Positions 25,796-36,344 of a DNA stretch of 64,000 nucleotides are shown one piece after another. Source of the DNA: Thermoleophilia bacterium (GTDB lineage Bacteria; Actinomycetota; Thermoleophilia; RBG-16-64-13); contig JAOSKU010000001.1 in NCBI GenBank assembly GCA_027493445.1, positions 4,231,845 to 4,295,844 on the forward strand, written 5' to 3'. A program made the translations under genes and the position numbers. Under the pieces are notes generated by a model that worked only from the letters and a program-made list of their open reading frames with translations, was not told the origin of the DNA and made no database searches. Each line of letters begins with the position of its first letter. Positions within the stretch are counted from its first letter, which is position 1.

Positions 25796-26656
25796 ATGAG
25801 CACTACACAACTCATCCTTCTTCAAATACTGAACACGGGTGTGACCATGGGCATCCTGATGCTTGTGGCGATCGGGCTCGGCATCATCTACGGCCTCATG
25901 GACGTGATCAACCTGGCCCACAGCGAGTTCCTCATGCTCGGCGCGTACGGCTGGGTGATCGCCCGTCTGGTGGGCCTCGATGGATGGACCGGACTGATCA
26001 TCGCCCCGGTTCTCGTCGGGCTCGTCGGCTACGTGATCGAGCGCGGACTCGTACAGTACCTGTACCGCCGGCCGCTCGATTCGCTGCTCGCGACCTGGGG
26101 TGTCTCGTTGATCCTGGTGCAGGCGGCCCGCATCGTGTTCGGGCCCGCCCCGCAGGCGGTCCCCACCCCGCTCGAGGGGGCCGTTGACCTCTTCGGCATG
26201 CCGTACGGCCGCTACCGGTTGTTCGTCCTCGCGGTGAGCATCGTGATTATCTCCCTCACGCTCGCCGTGTTCCGCTATCCTACCTTCGGCCTCAAGACCA
26301 GGGCAGTGTTCCAGGACGCGGAGATGGCGAAGTGCTTGGGCATCCGGGCGCCGCGGATCTACTCGACGGGGTTCGTCATCGGTGCGGCGCTCGCCGGGCT
26401 TGCCGGCGCACTCGTGGCCCCGATGTTGACTGTGGCGCCCGACATGGGCGCGAACTTCCTGGTGCAATCATTCCTGGTGGTGATAGTGGGCGGCGCCGGT
26501 TCGCTCGTGGGCGTGGTGGGTGGAGCGGGCGTGATCGGGGGCATCCAGGGCCTCATCTCCTACTTCAGTTCTAGCGTGCTCGCCCAGGTGATCACCTTAA
26601 CCCTGGCGATCATCGTGGTTCGGGTGCGCCCTCGTGGCATCTTCACGAGGAAGTGA
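25796..26656 (+). CDS. ABC permease, LivH/UrtB-like
   Basis: 286 aa with about eight helices; GLGIIYGLMDVINLAHSEF and the GGAGSLVGVVGGAGVIGG loop are family features. ATG 25796 chosen; the longer frame has no helix. First membrane half of the transporter. Confidence 0.9.
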   Translation: MSTTQLILLQILNTGVTMGILMLVAIGLGIIYGLMDVINLAHSEFLMLGAYGWVIARLVGLDGWTGLIIAPVLVGLVGYVIERGLVQYLYRRPLDSLLATWGVSLILVQAARIVFGPAPQAVPTPLEGAVDLFGMPYGRYRLFVLAVSIVIISLTLAVFRYPTFGLKTRAVFQDAEMAKCLGIRAPRIYSTGFVIGAALAGLAGALVAPMLTVAPDMGANFLVQSFLVVIVGGAGSLVGVVGGAGVIGGIQGLISYFSSSVLAQVITLTLAIIVVRVRPRGIFTRK

Positions 26657-26660
26657 CGCG

Positions 26661-27684
26661 ATGACCGCGATCCAGAGGGTGTTCGGCGGGCGCGTCGGAG
26701 CGGGAGCTCAGGTGCTCGCAGCCTCGATCGCGCTCGCGCTGCTTTCGGTGGCTTCGGGAGGCGTGGGACGCCTCGATCAGGCGGCCGTCTGGCTCGTGCT
26801 GGGCCTCTTCGCCATGAGTCTCGATCTCATGTGGGGATACGGCGGTCTGCTGAGTTTTGGGCAGGCGGCGTTCTTCGGCCTCGGCGCCTACGCTTACACG
26901 TGGTTGACCACCGATAAGCTCGGCATGAACCTGCACGAGTTGGGCACGGCCGTCGGCCTGTTCGCGGGTATCGCGCTGCCCGCGCTGGTGGCGCTGTTGC
27001 TCGGGTACTTCCTCTTTTACGGCAGGGTGGTGGGAGCTTTCTTCGCCATCGTCACCATGGCCGTGTCATTCCTGCTGCAGTCCCTCGGCCTAGGGTGGTC
27101 GCGGGTGTTCGGCGGTTCGATGGGCATCTCGCGGATCCCCAGCATGTCGCTGGCCTTCATCGGGGTCCCGGTGTCGACCGAAGGGGTGCTGGCAGGCTAT
27201 GTGTTCGTCACCGTGATGGCGGCGGGGGCTGCCGTGCTCATGCGGACGATGCTGAGCACGTCGTTCGGTCTGGCTGTCGACGGGGTGCGCGACAACGAGG
27301 ACCGGCTGGTGCTCCTCGGGTTCAAGACCGTACAGACGAAGCTCGTGGTGTTCTCCGTGGCTTCCGGCGTCGCCGGCCTCGCCGGTGCGCTATATGCGTC
27401 GCACGCCAATTTCGTCTCGGCGGACCTCATGGGCACCCTGCTGTCCACTGAGGCCGTGGTCTGGGTGGCCGTGGGCGGTAGGGGGGAGTCTGATCGGCGC
27501 CTTCGTCGGTGCCCTCGTTGTGCGTGCCGCGGGGTTCTGGCTGAGCGATGTCGCCGTGGACTTCTGGCTCATCCTGCTCGGAGGCCTGTTCATCGCCACG
27601 GTGCTGTTCGGCTCAGGGGGTCTCGTCGGCCTGGCTCGGTCGATCTGGGAAAGGGGCACGCGCCTTGCTGCTCGAGACCGTTGA
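26661..27684 (+). CDS. ABC permease, LivM/UrtC-like, frame broken near 27480
   Basis: Frame 1 (26661 onward) carries the first ~8 helices to VVWVAVGG; the rest (SLIGAFVGALVVRAAGFWL ... ARSIWERG) is in another frame to TGA 27684. The break is at GGTAGGGGGG (27478-27487), where five G would give VAVGGRGSLIGAF. Joined length ~340 aa is normal. Looks like a homopolymer error. Confidence 0.85.
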
Positions 27685-28422
27685 TCTGGGAGTGCGTTTC
27701 GGGGAGTCTGGGCCCTGCACGACTTCAACCTGCGGGTGGAAGAGGGTGAGGTGCGTGGCTTCATTGGGCCGAACGGCTCGGGGAAGACGACCCTCTTCAA
27801 CGCGATCATCGGGCGTCATGCCCCGAGCTCGGGGCAGGTGCTCTTCAACGGGCGCGATATCCGGAAGTGCGATCCCGGCGAGAGGGCGCGACTCGGCATG
27901 ACATTGAAGTTCCAGGTGACGAGCGTGTTCGCCGGCCTGTCGGTCTTGGACAACATCCTCCTCGGCCTCATGGGGCCGCGACCTGTCCTGGGCGAACTAC
28001 GGAGGCGCGCCCGCGGAGGGGTTGACATGGCGCGTGCGGAAGAACTGCTCTCTTCGATCGGGCTCTGGGAGAAGAGAGAGAGCATCGCGGGGACCCTGGC
28101 TCACGGAGAGAAGGGCTGGCTCGAGATCGGCATGGCGCTCGCCACCGAGCCCACCTTGCTGCTGCTCGATGAGCCCGCGTCTGGTATGGGTGCCGACGAG
28201 ACGGCCAGGACGGTGGATCTCGTGGGCAGGATACGTCCGGGAAGGACGATCCTAATCATCGAGCACGACATGGAGTTCGTCCGGTCGGTCGCCGACTCCA
28301 TCACGGTGTTGTTCCGTGGGGGCCTCCTCACTCACGGCGACTACGACACGATCAAGAGCGACGAGCGCGTGATCGACGCGTACCTGGGAAGGGGGCGTGC
28401 TCGTGGCACATCTGGCGGTTAG
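27665..28422 (+). CDS. ABC ATPase, LivG-like, frame broken near 27700
   Basis: Start TTG 27665 (AAGGGG upstream) gives LLLETVDLGVRFG; the remaining chain is read in the frame of VEEGEVRGFIGPNGSGKTT. One extra G in TTTCGGGGAG would restore RFGGVWALHDFNLRVEEG. Walker A GPNGSGKTT, signature LAHGEKGWLEIGMAL and Walker B LLLLDEPASGM are intact. Overlaps both neighbours. Confidence 0.83.
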
Positions 28423-29107
28423 AGACGTGCACACCTTCTACGGCCCGAGCCACGTGCTGCACGGTGCTTCGCTGGAGGTGGAGACCGGCTCCATAGCCGC
28501 CCTCCTCGGCCGCAATGGCATGGGCAAGACCACCCTACTCCGTTCGATCATGGGCCTCACCCCGGCGGCCTCCGGCGAGATCGAACTCGCGGGAACGCGT
28601 ATCGACCATCTTCAGCCGTTCGACATTTTCGACCTGGGCGTGGGCTACGTTCCGCAGGGTCGTCACGTCTTCCCGTACTTGACGGTGCAGGAGAATCTCC
28701 GTCTGGGGCTCCGCAACAAGCGGAAGCGCGACCCCGAGATCTTCGAGAAGTTGTTCGGGTATTTCCCGATCCTCGCCGAGCGCAGGAAGCAGAAAGCCGG
28801 CACCATGAGCGGCGGCGAGCAGCAGCAACTGGCCATCGCCCGCGCCCTCGCCGGGGAGGTGAAGATCATGCTGCTCGACGAGCCTACCGAAGGCATCCAG
28901 CCGAGCATCGTGGACGAGATCCTTGAGCTTCTGGTGCGTATCAACCAGGCGGACGGCCTCACCATCCTGCTCGTCGAGCAGAACATGGAGCTCGGGCTGA
29001 GTGTAGCGCGGGACTTCTTCGTGATGGAGAAGGGCGTCGTCGTGGAAGCGGGGGCGGTAGCCGGCATGGACAAAGAGCGTGTCATCAACGAGTACCTGGT
29101 TGTCTAG
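28397..29107 (+). CDS. ABC ATPase, LivF-like
   Basis: 236 aa. GRNGMGKTTLL Walker A, MSGGEQQQLAIARAL signature, IMLLDEPTEGIQP Walker B. Start GTG 28397 (or 28403) with AAGGGGG upstream. Second ATPase of the Liv/Urt-type transporter. Confidence 0.92.
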   Translation: MLVAHLAVRDVHTFYGPSHVLHGASLEVETGSIAALLGRNGMGKTTLLRSIMGLTPAASGEIELAGTRIDHLQPFDIFDLGVGYVPQGRHVFPYLTVQENLRLGLRNKRKRDPEIFEKLFGYFPILAERRKQKAGTMSGGEQQQLAIARALAGEVKIMLLDEPTEGIQPSIVDEILELLVRINQADGLTILLVEQNMELGLSVARDFFVMEKGVVVEAGAVAGMDKERVINEYLVV

Positions 29108-29152
29108 GCGCACAGGCGCGTCGAGGCGATCCCGAGAGACGGAGGTATCCCT

Positions 29153-30715
29153 GTGGATATGATCCTCGTGAACGGCAACGTGATCACCATGACCGCGGCC
29201 GACGCGACGGTTGCTGAACACCGCGGCCAAGCGCTGGCGATCCACGACGCCCGCATCCTCGCGGTCGGCGACGAGAGCGCTGTGCGAGCCGCGGTCTCCG
29301 TCGGTGCGCAGGTCGTGGATCTCGAAGGGAAGACCGTCCTTCCCGGGTTCATCGATTCACATATGCACTGCTTCGTCACCGGCATCAGCCTGGTCTCGGC
29401 GCGGCTGGAGACGGCGGCGTCGGTGGCGGAGGTATGTGAGCGGATGGCGGAACAGGCGGGCCGGACGCCGGCCGGGTCTTGGGTGTACGGCACCGGCTGT
29501 GTGCCGTGGGCGCTTGCGGAGGGGCGCTACCCTACGATGGAGGAACTCGCGCGCGCGGTGCCCGACCATCCCGCCTACATCGCTGCCGTGACCTTCCACT
29601 CCGGGTCCACCAACACGCGGGGCTTCGAGCTGATCGGCCTTCAGCCGGGCCGGCATGGGGTGGAAGTCGACGCGGAGGGCCGCCCAACGGGCGCGTTCCT
29701 CTCGGACGACAGTCATTTCGCGGCTGCCGGGGTGGCGTTCGGAAGCCTGTCAGACGACGAGATCGCCGCTCTCTATCGCAAGACCGCCTCGTTCGCCGCG
29801 AGCCGGGGGGTCACGACCCTGCACTGTCTGGACGGGCAGTTCATCGAAGGGGACCGCGACGTGCGCGTGCTCCTGGACGCGGCCGACCAGCTCGACGCAC
29901 ACACTGTCGTCATGTACCAGACCATGGACGTACAGAAAGCTCTCAATCTCGGCCTGCCTCGGATCGGGGGCTGCTTGACGATCGACGGGGCCGGCTTCGA
30001 GCGTACCGCCCTCATGTACGAGCCCTATGCCGACGACTCGTCCACATGCGGCGACCAGTACATCACCGAGGACGAGATCCTCTCCTTCGTGCGGGAAGCA
30101 CACGGGGCGGGCCTGCAGATCGGGATGCACGCCATCGGTGACAAGGCCGTCGATCTGCTCGTGTCGGCCTACGACCAGGCCCTGGAGGAGTACCCGCGGG
30201 ACGACGCCCGCCATCGCGTGGAGCACTTCTATCTGCCGTCCCCCCGGGCCGTCGAGCTGGCCGAACGTCACGGCTTGGCGCTTCCGATGCAGCCCGTCTT
30301 CTCCTATATGTGGGATCAGGATGACTCGGCCTACGAGCGCCTCTGGGGACCGGTTCGCGCGGCGCGCGCCGAGCCATTCTCCGAGCTCTGCGCCCGCGGC
30401 CTGGTCGTATCGGGGGGTTCGGACAGCCCAGTCACGGAGGTCAACCCCCTCGTGGGCATCCACGGCGCGGTCAACAATCCCCGGGCATCTCGTCGCGTGT
30501 CAGTCGAAGATGCAATCCGCATGTTCACGATCAACGGAGCGTGGGTGGCCTTTGAGGAGGAGGAGAAAGGGACCATCGAAGCCGGCAAACTGGCCGACCT
30601 TGTAGTGCTCGACAGAGACCCGTTCCTGGAGCCGGAGTCAATCGCCGACTTCCGGGTCGAGATGACCATCATGGGTGGACGGGTGGTGTACTCAGCGGAG
30701 GAGGGGCCGGCATGA
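29153..30715 (+). CDS. Amidohydrolase, YtcJ-like
   Basis: 520 aa, metal-dependent hydrolase fold: GFIDSHMHC metal-binding motif near residue 67, a second His region HAIGDKAVD, HRVEHFYL and SGGSDSPV. The N- and C-terminal beta-sandwich segments (MILVNGNVITMT and GKLADLVVLDRDP) are intact. Start GTG 29153 has GGAGG upstream. In line with the ABC genes and coupled to the M20 peptidase, so it probably cleaves an amide or N-acyl bond in the imported compound. Substrate unknown. Confidence 0.9.
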   Translation: MDMILVNGNVITMTAADATVAEHRGQALAIHDARILAVGDESAVRAAVSVGAQVVDLEGKTVLPGFIDSHMHCFVTGISLVSARLETAASVAEVCERMAEQAGRTPAGSWVYGTGCVPWALAEGRYPTMEELARAVPDHPAYIAAVTFHSGSTNTRGFELIGLQPGRHGVEVDAEGRPTGAFLSDDSHFAAAGVAFGSLSDDEIAALYRKTASFAASRGVTTLHCLDGQFIEGDRDVRVLLDAADQLDAHTVVMYQTMDVQKALNLGLPRIGGCLTIDGAGFERTALMYEPYADDSSTCGDQYITEDEILSFVREAHGAGLQIGMHAIGDKAVDLLVSAYDQALEEYPRDDARHRVEHFYLPSPRAVELAERHGLALPMQPVFSYMWDQDDSAYERLWGPVRAARAEPFSELCARGLVVSGGSDSPVTEVNPLVGIHGAVNNPRASRRVSVEDAIRMFTINGAWVAFEEEEKGTIEAGKLADLVVLDRDPFLEPESIADFRVEMTIMGGRVVYSAEEGPA

Positions 30716-32022
30716 CCAGGCAGCTCCAGAGCGCCGCGGAGGAGCGGGTCTTCGAGCGCGTGCGTGCGGGCCGCGACGAGCTCGTGGGCATCGTGAGTGA
30801 GCTCATCTCCTACGACACTACCTCGCGAGAGCCGGGAGAACCGGCTCGGGACGAAGAGAAGCTACAACGGTTCCTCGCGGGGCGGTTGCAGGCGCTCGAG
30901 GCGGAAGTGGACTTGTGGGAGCCGGAGCCCACCGGGACGGGCAACCGCTTTGTGCCCGACGACCTCGATTTCGTGGGCCGGCCGCAGCTGTTGGCCCGGG
31001 TTCCGGGAGGCGGCGGCGGTCCCACACTCTTCCTTAATGGCCACATTGACGCCGTCACGCCCGGCGACCTCGCGGGCTGGACCAGTGACCCCTTACGAGG
31101 TACTGTGCGCGACGGCCGGCTCTACGGCCGAGGGGTATGCGACATGAAGGGGGGCATCGGCGGGCTTCTCTTCGCGCTCGAGTGCCTGCGTCGCGAGGGC
31201 ATCCGGCTTCAGGGCGATGTCCTCTTCTGCACGAACACCGACGAGGAGTCGTCGGGAGCCGGTGGCTACGCCGTGGTCTCCCACGGTGTCAGGGCCTCCG
31301 CGGGTATTTGCGCGGAGCCGACCGGCTTCGACGTGTGGCCCGCCTGCCGTGGCACTTGGATGACTACGCTAACGATCCCGGGCCGCGCGGGTCACGCTGA
31401 GATGGTGCACCCCCATTGGCGCGAGGGCGGCGTGGTCAACGCCATCGAGAAGCTGCCCATCGTCCTGGACACCATCCGGGGCATCCGGGAAGACTGGCGC
31501 ACCCGTTTGGACCACCGCCACCCCCTGCTCGCCCCCGGAGATGTTGTGCCCACAGTCGTGCGGGGGGGCGAGTGGATCGTCACCTACCCGGCCTCGTGCA
31601 GCCTAACCCTTGACGTGACCTACCTACCAAAGCATGTGGACGAGGGCGGGTCGGGAGCGGCGATCGGCCGCGAGGTCATGGACCGCATCGGAGCGGCGCT
31701 ATCGGCCGATCCTTGGTTCGCCTATCACCCCGCGACCTGGCAGTTGATCTGCGACACGGTGCCGGCCGAGATCCCGGGCGACGACCCCTTCGTTGGACTT
31801 CTCCTGGCCACCGCCGAGGACCTGGGGCGGTCGGGCACCGTTGTCGGGCTCAACTCTTGGCACGATGCCGCCACCTACACGCGGGCCGGGCTCCCGACTG
31901 TCTCGTTCGGACCGGGCGGCTTCGAGACCGCGCACGCGTTGGACGAGTGCGTGTCGATCGACGATCTGGTGGATTTTGCGGCGGCGACGGCGATCGCTGC
32001 GATGCGATTCTGCGGCTGCTAG
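30712..32022 (+). CDS. M20-family metallopeptidase/deacylase (ArgE/DapE-like)
   Basis: 436 aa. LFLNGHIDAVTPGD with the first metal His, GRGVCDMKGGIGG with the bridging Asp, and NTDEESSG with the catalytic Glu pair; dimerisation domain PGRAGHAEMVHP. Start ATG overlaps the amidohydrolase stop (ATGA). Cleaves N-acyl amino acids or small peptides, finishing degradation of the imported substrate. Ends just before a rearranged segment. Confidence 0.9.
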   Translation: MTRQLQSAAEERVFERVRAGRDELVGIVSELISYDTTSREPGEPARDEEKLQRFLAGRLQALEAEVDLWEPEPTGTGNRFVPDDLDFVGRPQLLARVPGGGGGPTLFLNGHIDAVTPGDLAGWTSDPLRGTVRDGRLYGRGVCDMKGGIGGLLFALECLRREGIRLQGDVLFCTNTDEESSGAGGYAVVSHGVRASAGICAEPTGFDVWPACRGTWMTTLTIPGRAGHAEMVHPHWREGGVVNAIEKLPIVLDTIRGIREDWRTRLDHRHPLLAPGDVVPTVVRGGEWIVTYPASCSLTLDVTYLPKHVDEGGSGAAIGREVMDRIGAALSADPWFAYHPATWQLICDTVPAEIPGDDPFVGLLLATAEDLGRSGTVVGLNSWHDAATYTRAGLPTVSFGPGGFETAHALDECVSIDDLVDFAAATAIAAMRFCGC

Positions 32023-32068
32023 CGCGGGACCAGGTGCCGTCGGGCCGCCTTCTTGCAGACGGGATGAG

Positions 32069-32513
32069 GTTGCTGCGCGACCTGTCTCTGGGAGACCGCC
32101 TGGACTTTCACCCGGCTCAGCTTTCTGGCGGGGAGAAGCAGCGGGTAGCCATCGCACGGGCCCTGGCCAATGACCCGGCTGTGATCCTGGCCGACGAACC
32201 TACCGCCAACCTGGACAGCCACATCGGCCACGAGGTCATGCGCCTGCTGCGCGGGATTGCCCGGGAGCAGGGGCGCAGCGTCATCATCGTCAGCCACGAC
32301 GAGCGCATCAAAGACATCGCCGACCGAGTGCTCTGGCTAGAAGACGGGGAGTTCAAAGCCATGACCAGCCGGGTCCTCGATCCCGTATGCGGCATGTCGG
32401 TGGACCGGCAGACAGCCTTCGTCGGCGAGTACCGGGGCCAGAGCTACTACTTCTGCGCCAACGGCTGCCGGGCCGAGTTCTCCGCCGAACCGGAGCGCTT
32501 CCTGTCTTTGTGA
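32069..32513 (+). pseudogene. 3' half copy of ABC-YHS ATPase gene
   Basis: From LLRDLSLGDRLDFHPAQLSGG to the YHS end, matching the 21794 gene from about 22215 with few changes. Walker A and Q-loop are missing, so it cannot work as an ATPase. A GTG/ATG-initiated short product would hold the signature, Walker B and YHS domain (DPVCGMSVDRQTA). Directly follows the M20 gene with a non-homologous junction around 32023-32068. Confidence 0.8.
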
Positions 32514-32539
32514 GGCCGTGCCGGCGGTCAGGCACGGCC
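32514..32539 (+). terminator. Hairpin after the partial ABC-YHS copy
   Basis: Same GGCCGTGCC-loop-GGCACGGCC as after the full gene, so the duplication includes it. Confidence 0.45.
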
Positions 32540-32572
32540 CGGCGGTCTTTTCACCGGACACCTCCGCAGGAT

Positions 32573-33640
32573 GCCTCCGCTTTCAAGCGGGGGAGGAATG
32601 CGGACCGCTTGCAAGCATTGAATGTTTACGTGCATAGTTCGGCTATGAAGCAGACGCTGGTCGTCAAACTCGCACCCACGCCGGAGCAGCACGCCGGCCT
32701 GCTGGGGACGATGGAGCGGTTCAACACTGCCTGTGGATGGCTGGCCGGTATCGCCTTCCGCGAACGCTTGGCCAATAAGGTTGCGCTTCAGAAGCTCGTG
32801 TACTACGAGACGCGCGCGCGGTTTGGGCTGTCGTCGCAGTTGACCATCCGGGCCATCTCGAAGACGGTGGAGGCATACAAGCGGGACAAGTCGATCTGCC
32901 CCCGCTTCAGAGCGCACGGGGCTATCCCTTACGACCAGCGGATCATGTCCTGGAAGGGGACCCAGGCCGTCAGCCTGCTGACCCTCTCCGGTCGGGTGGT
33001 GGTGCAAGTCCGCTTCGGAGCCTACCAGCAGGCGCGGATCGACCGCGTCAGGGGACAGGCCGATCTGGTCTACCGCGACGGGGTGTTTTTCCTTAACTGC
33101 ACTATCGACGCTAAAGAGGAGCCGGTGGGCGAGGTTGACGACTACCTGGGGCTCGACCTCGGAATCGTCAACCTGGCCGTCGATTCGGACGGCGTCGTCT
33201 ATTCCGGCGAGCCCGTCGAGCGGAACCGCCGGGTCTTCGCCCACCGGCGGCGAAACCTTCAGCGCAAGGGCACCCGCAGTGCGAAGCGCAAACTCAAGAT
33301 GCTGGGTCGAAAGCAGGCCCGCTATCAGACTGACACCAACCACGTAATCTCGAAGCGTGTTGTTGCCGTCGCCATAGGCACCGGGCGCGGGATCGCCATC
33401 GAGGAGCTTGGCGGGATTCGCGACAGGAGAACCGTCCTTGTCAAGACCAGTTCCAGTGCGTTCAGTGCGGACTCGTTGGTCTGCCAGTCGCTTTCGCGGC
33501 CCGCGTCATCGCAGCACAGGCCAGGGCTGTCGTCATGCAGCCGAACGTCAGTCTCCATACTGGCAAGGTGGCGCTGAGGGGCCATGGGCTCCAAGCGGCA
33601 GCCACAAGCTCCCTGCTTTAGCGGGGAGTTCATGACAGTT
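32573..33640 (+). mobile_element. IS200/IS605-type remnant with TnpB-like gene
   Basis: Spans a left hairpin (CCTCCGCTTTCAAGCGGGGG, at 32574), a TnpB-like gene and a right hairpin (CTCCCTGCTTTAGCGGGGAG, 33609-33628) followed by TTCATGAC, typical of IS1341-like right ends. No TnpA transposase. The left hairpin resembles a right-end type, so it may be a remnant of a second element. Confidence 0.6.
32645..33577 (+). pseudogene. Degenerate TnpB-like RNA-guided nuclease gene
   Basis: 310 aa. RuvC-I Asp in YLGLDLGIVNLAVDSDG (Asp171) and RuvC-II Glu in GIAIEELGG are kept. After GIRDR the sequence changes frame: the zinc-ribbon CXXC (DQFQCVQCGLV) appears in another frame, about 60 residues of the family are missing, and the RuvC-III Asp is not found. 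So inactive as a nuclease. ATG 32645 is the family start (MKQTLVVKLAPTPEQ). Confidence 0.75.
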
Positions 33641-33745
33641 TCTTTGCGTTCGCTTCGCGAACGCCACACAATGCGGCCGCACAATGGACTTGACGATAGC
33701 CAAGTCCGCCGGGTGCCTTCGGTGGAGAGCAAGGAGATGGAAATC

Positions 33746-34159
33746 ATGGTCGAGAGCAGGGGCAAGAAGAGGTTCAGTCGCAGTGCTCAAATGGGGGCTG
33801 GGGTTGCCTTGGTAGCCGTTGGCATCTTTGGCACGATGGCGCTGGGGAGCGCCGGCGCTACCGGAACCTCGGTTGAGCCGGCTACCGCCCGCACTCCGGC
33901 CGCCGTCCTGACGGACACTTCGACTCCCGCCGCGGGGGAAGACCTCACCGGACAGGTGCGCGACATGGTCCAAGAACACATGGGTCTGACCGGCGAGGAA
34001 GCGGACCGCCTGGCCGCGGACATGGCCGATCACATGCAGAACATGCATGGTGCGGACACAGGAGAAATGCTCCAGTCCTGCGCCGCCGGCGACGGGACCA
34101 CCGGCATGATGGGCGGCTCCGGCATGATGGGCGGCTCGGCGGGCACGAGCACGCTGTAG
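33746..34159 (+). CDS. Secreted Met-rich protein, paralogue of 60770 gene
   Basis: 137 aa. Signal-like helix (GAGVALVAVGIFGTMALGSAGA), linker, then a block with QEHMGLTGEEADR and HMQNMHGADTGEMLQSC, and a Gly/Met tail (GMMGGSGMMGGSAG). The Met and His suggest Cu+ or other soft-metal binding outside the cell. The start is ATG 33746 (AAGGAG 9 bases upstream); ATG 33737 is an alternative. Immediately downstream of the IS605 remnant. Family not previously known to me. Confidence 0.65.
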   Translation: MVESRGKKRFSRSAQMGAGVALVAVGIFGTMALGSAGATGTSVEPATARTPAAVLTDTSTPAAGEDLTGQVRDMVQEHMGLTGEEADRLAADMADHMQNMHGADTGEMLQSCAAGDGTTGMMGGSGMMGGSAGTSTL

Positions 34160-34213
34160 CCGGGCGACTCGTTTGGGGGCGGTTCGATGACGCCGGCCGC
34201 CTCCCTCAGGCAC

Positions 34214-34309
34214 GACCGCCGGCCCGAAGGCCGGCGTACACATACAGCGGAGGGTCGGAGCGTTTCCGGCCCTCCGCGTCGTGTTCCTCATTGCCCAGGC
34301 GCGTCGATG
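34214..34309. repeat. Dispersed repeat R2, copy b
   Basis: Diverged copy of R2: GCCGGCCCGAAGGCCGGCGT hairpin, ACACATACAGCGGAGGG, TTCCGGCC and ATTGCCCAGGCGCGTCGATG. Lies between the Met-rich gene and the nuclease-like gene. Confidence 0.65.
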
Positions 34310-34404
34310 AAGAGGCCTGAGAGCGGCATGGCGGGGGAGTGGACTCATCACCCTCGAGCGCGGTAGAGTTGTTCGCGCAAGGGGGGCTCTTGGGGAGGAA
34401 CTCG

Positions 34405-35661
<1,257 letters not shown>

Positions 35662-35664
35662 CCC

Positions 35665-35760
35665 AGAGCTGGTCTCGGAATGACGCTTCGCCGCCAGATG
35701 GGCGCGCTGGCCGAGTGCGAGGCAAGGACACCGCATCGCGCCGCCCAGTGCGGCCGCGAG
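35665..35760. repeat. Dispersed repeat R1, copy e (one end)
   Basis: AGAGCTGGTCTCGGAATGACGC matches the left end of R1a and of the MITE interior in parts (for example AATGACGCTTCGCCGC and CGAGTGCGAGGCAAGGAC), plus a GCCCAGTGCGGCC core. Lies between the nuclease-like gene and the sortase fragment. Confidence 0.5.
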
Positions 35761-35761
35761 G

Positions 35762-36184
35762 CTAGTCGCCCGACAGCCCGCTCTCCAAAGTGCGGTCGGC
35801 TTCGATGAGTCTGAAACCGCTGAGCTCGGCCTGAACAATGAGGCGGCGGCTGGCGCTGTAGATCGGTTCGCAGGTGGTCAACGACACCTCCTCGATGCCT
35901 CGCTGCGCCACCACCTCGGTCTCGGTGGGGAGCACGATCATCGTGCGCGTGACCTGGTAGGTGAGGGCCGCGAAGGGCAGCAGAACCTGAATCTCGTCGC
36001 CGGGCTCCAACTGATTGAGCTTGAAGAAGGGCGCTCCGTAGGTGGTCCGGTGCCCGGAGACGACGAAGTTCCCTCCCATCCCGGGCAGGGGCGTCTCCGG
36101 CCAGTGGCCGGGGCCTTTCCGGAGGTCGGCCGTGCCGGTGCCTTCGACCATGACCACATCCAGCCCGATATCTGGAATCAGGAG
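35762..36184 (-). pseudogene. N-terminally truncated sortase copy
   Basis: Matches the C-terminal ~140 residues of the 38406 sortase (HRTTYGAPFF with catalytic His, LTTCEPIYSASRR with catalytic Cys and Arg). Homology stops at 36184, where repeat R2 copy c begins. Lacks signal/anchor, so inactive on its own, though both catalytic residues remain. Confidence 0.8.
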
Positions 36185-36284
36185 CCGGCCGCCGGCACGC
36201 AGGCCGGCGTAGACATACAGCGGAGGGCCGGAGCGGGTTCCGGCCGTCCGCGTCGTGGTTCTCATTGCCCAGGCACGTCGATGG
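36185..36284. repeat. Dispersed repeat R2, copy c
   Basis: Nearly identical to copy a; the identity with 22686 continues to 36851. Begins exactly where the sortase homology ends. Confidence 0.7.
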
Positions 36285-36344
36285 GAGAAAGGTGACCGGC
36301 GTCTCGCTTCCGCTCGAGCCAGGCTGCGCGCCGCCGGGAGAGCC

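Noticed and set aside
27480..27710. Programmed frameshift in livM/livG
   Set aside because: No slippery sequence or stimulating hairpin is clear; single G indels elsewhere in the window make sequencing error more likely.
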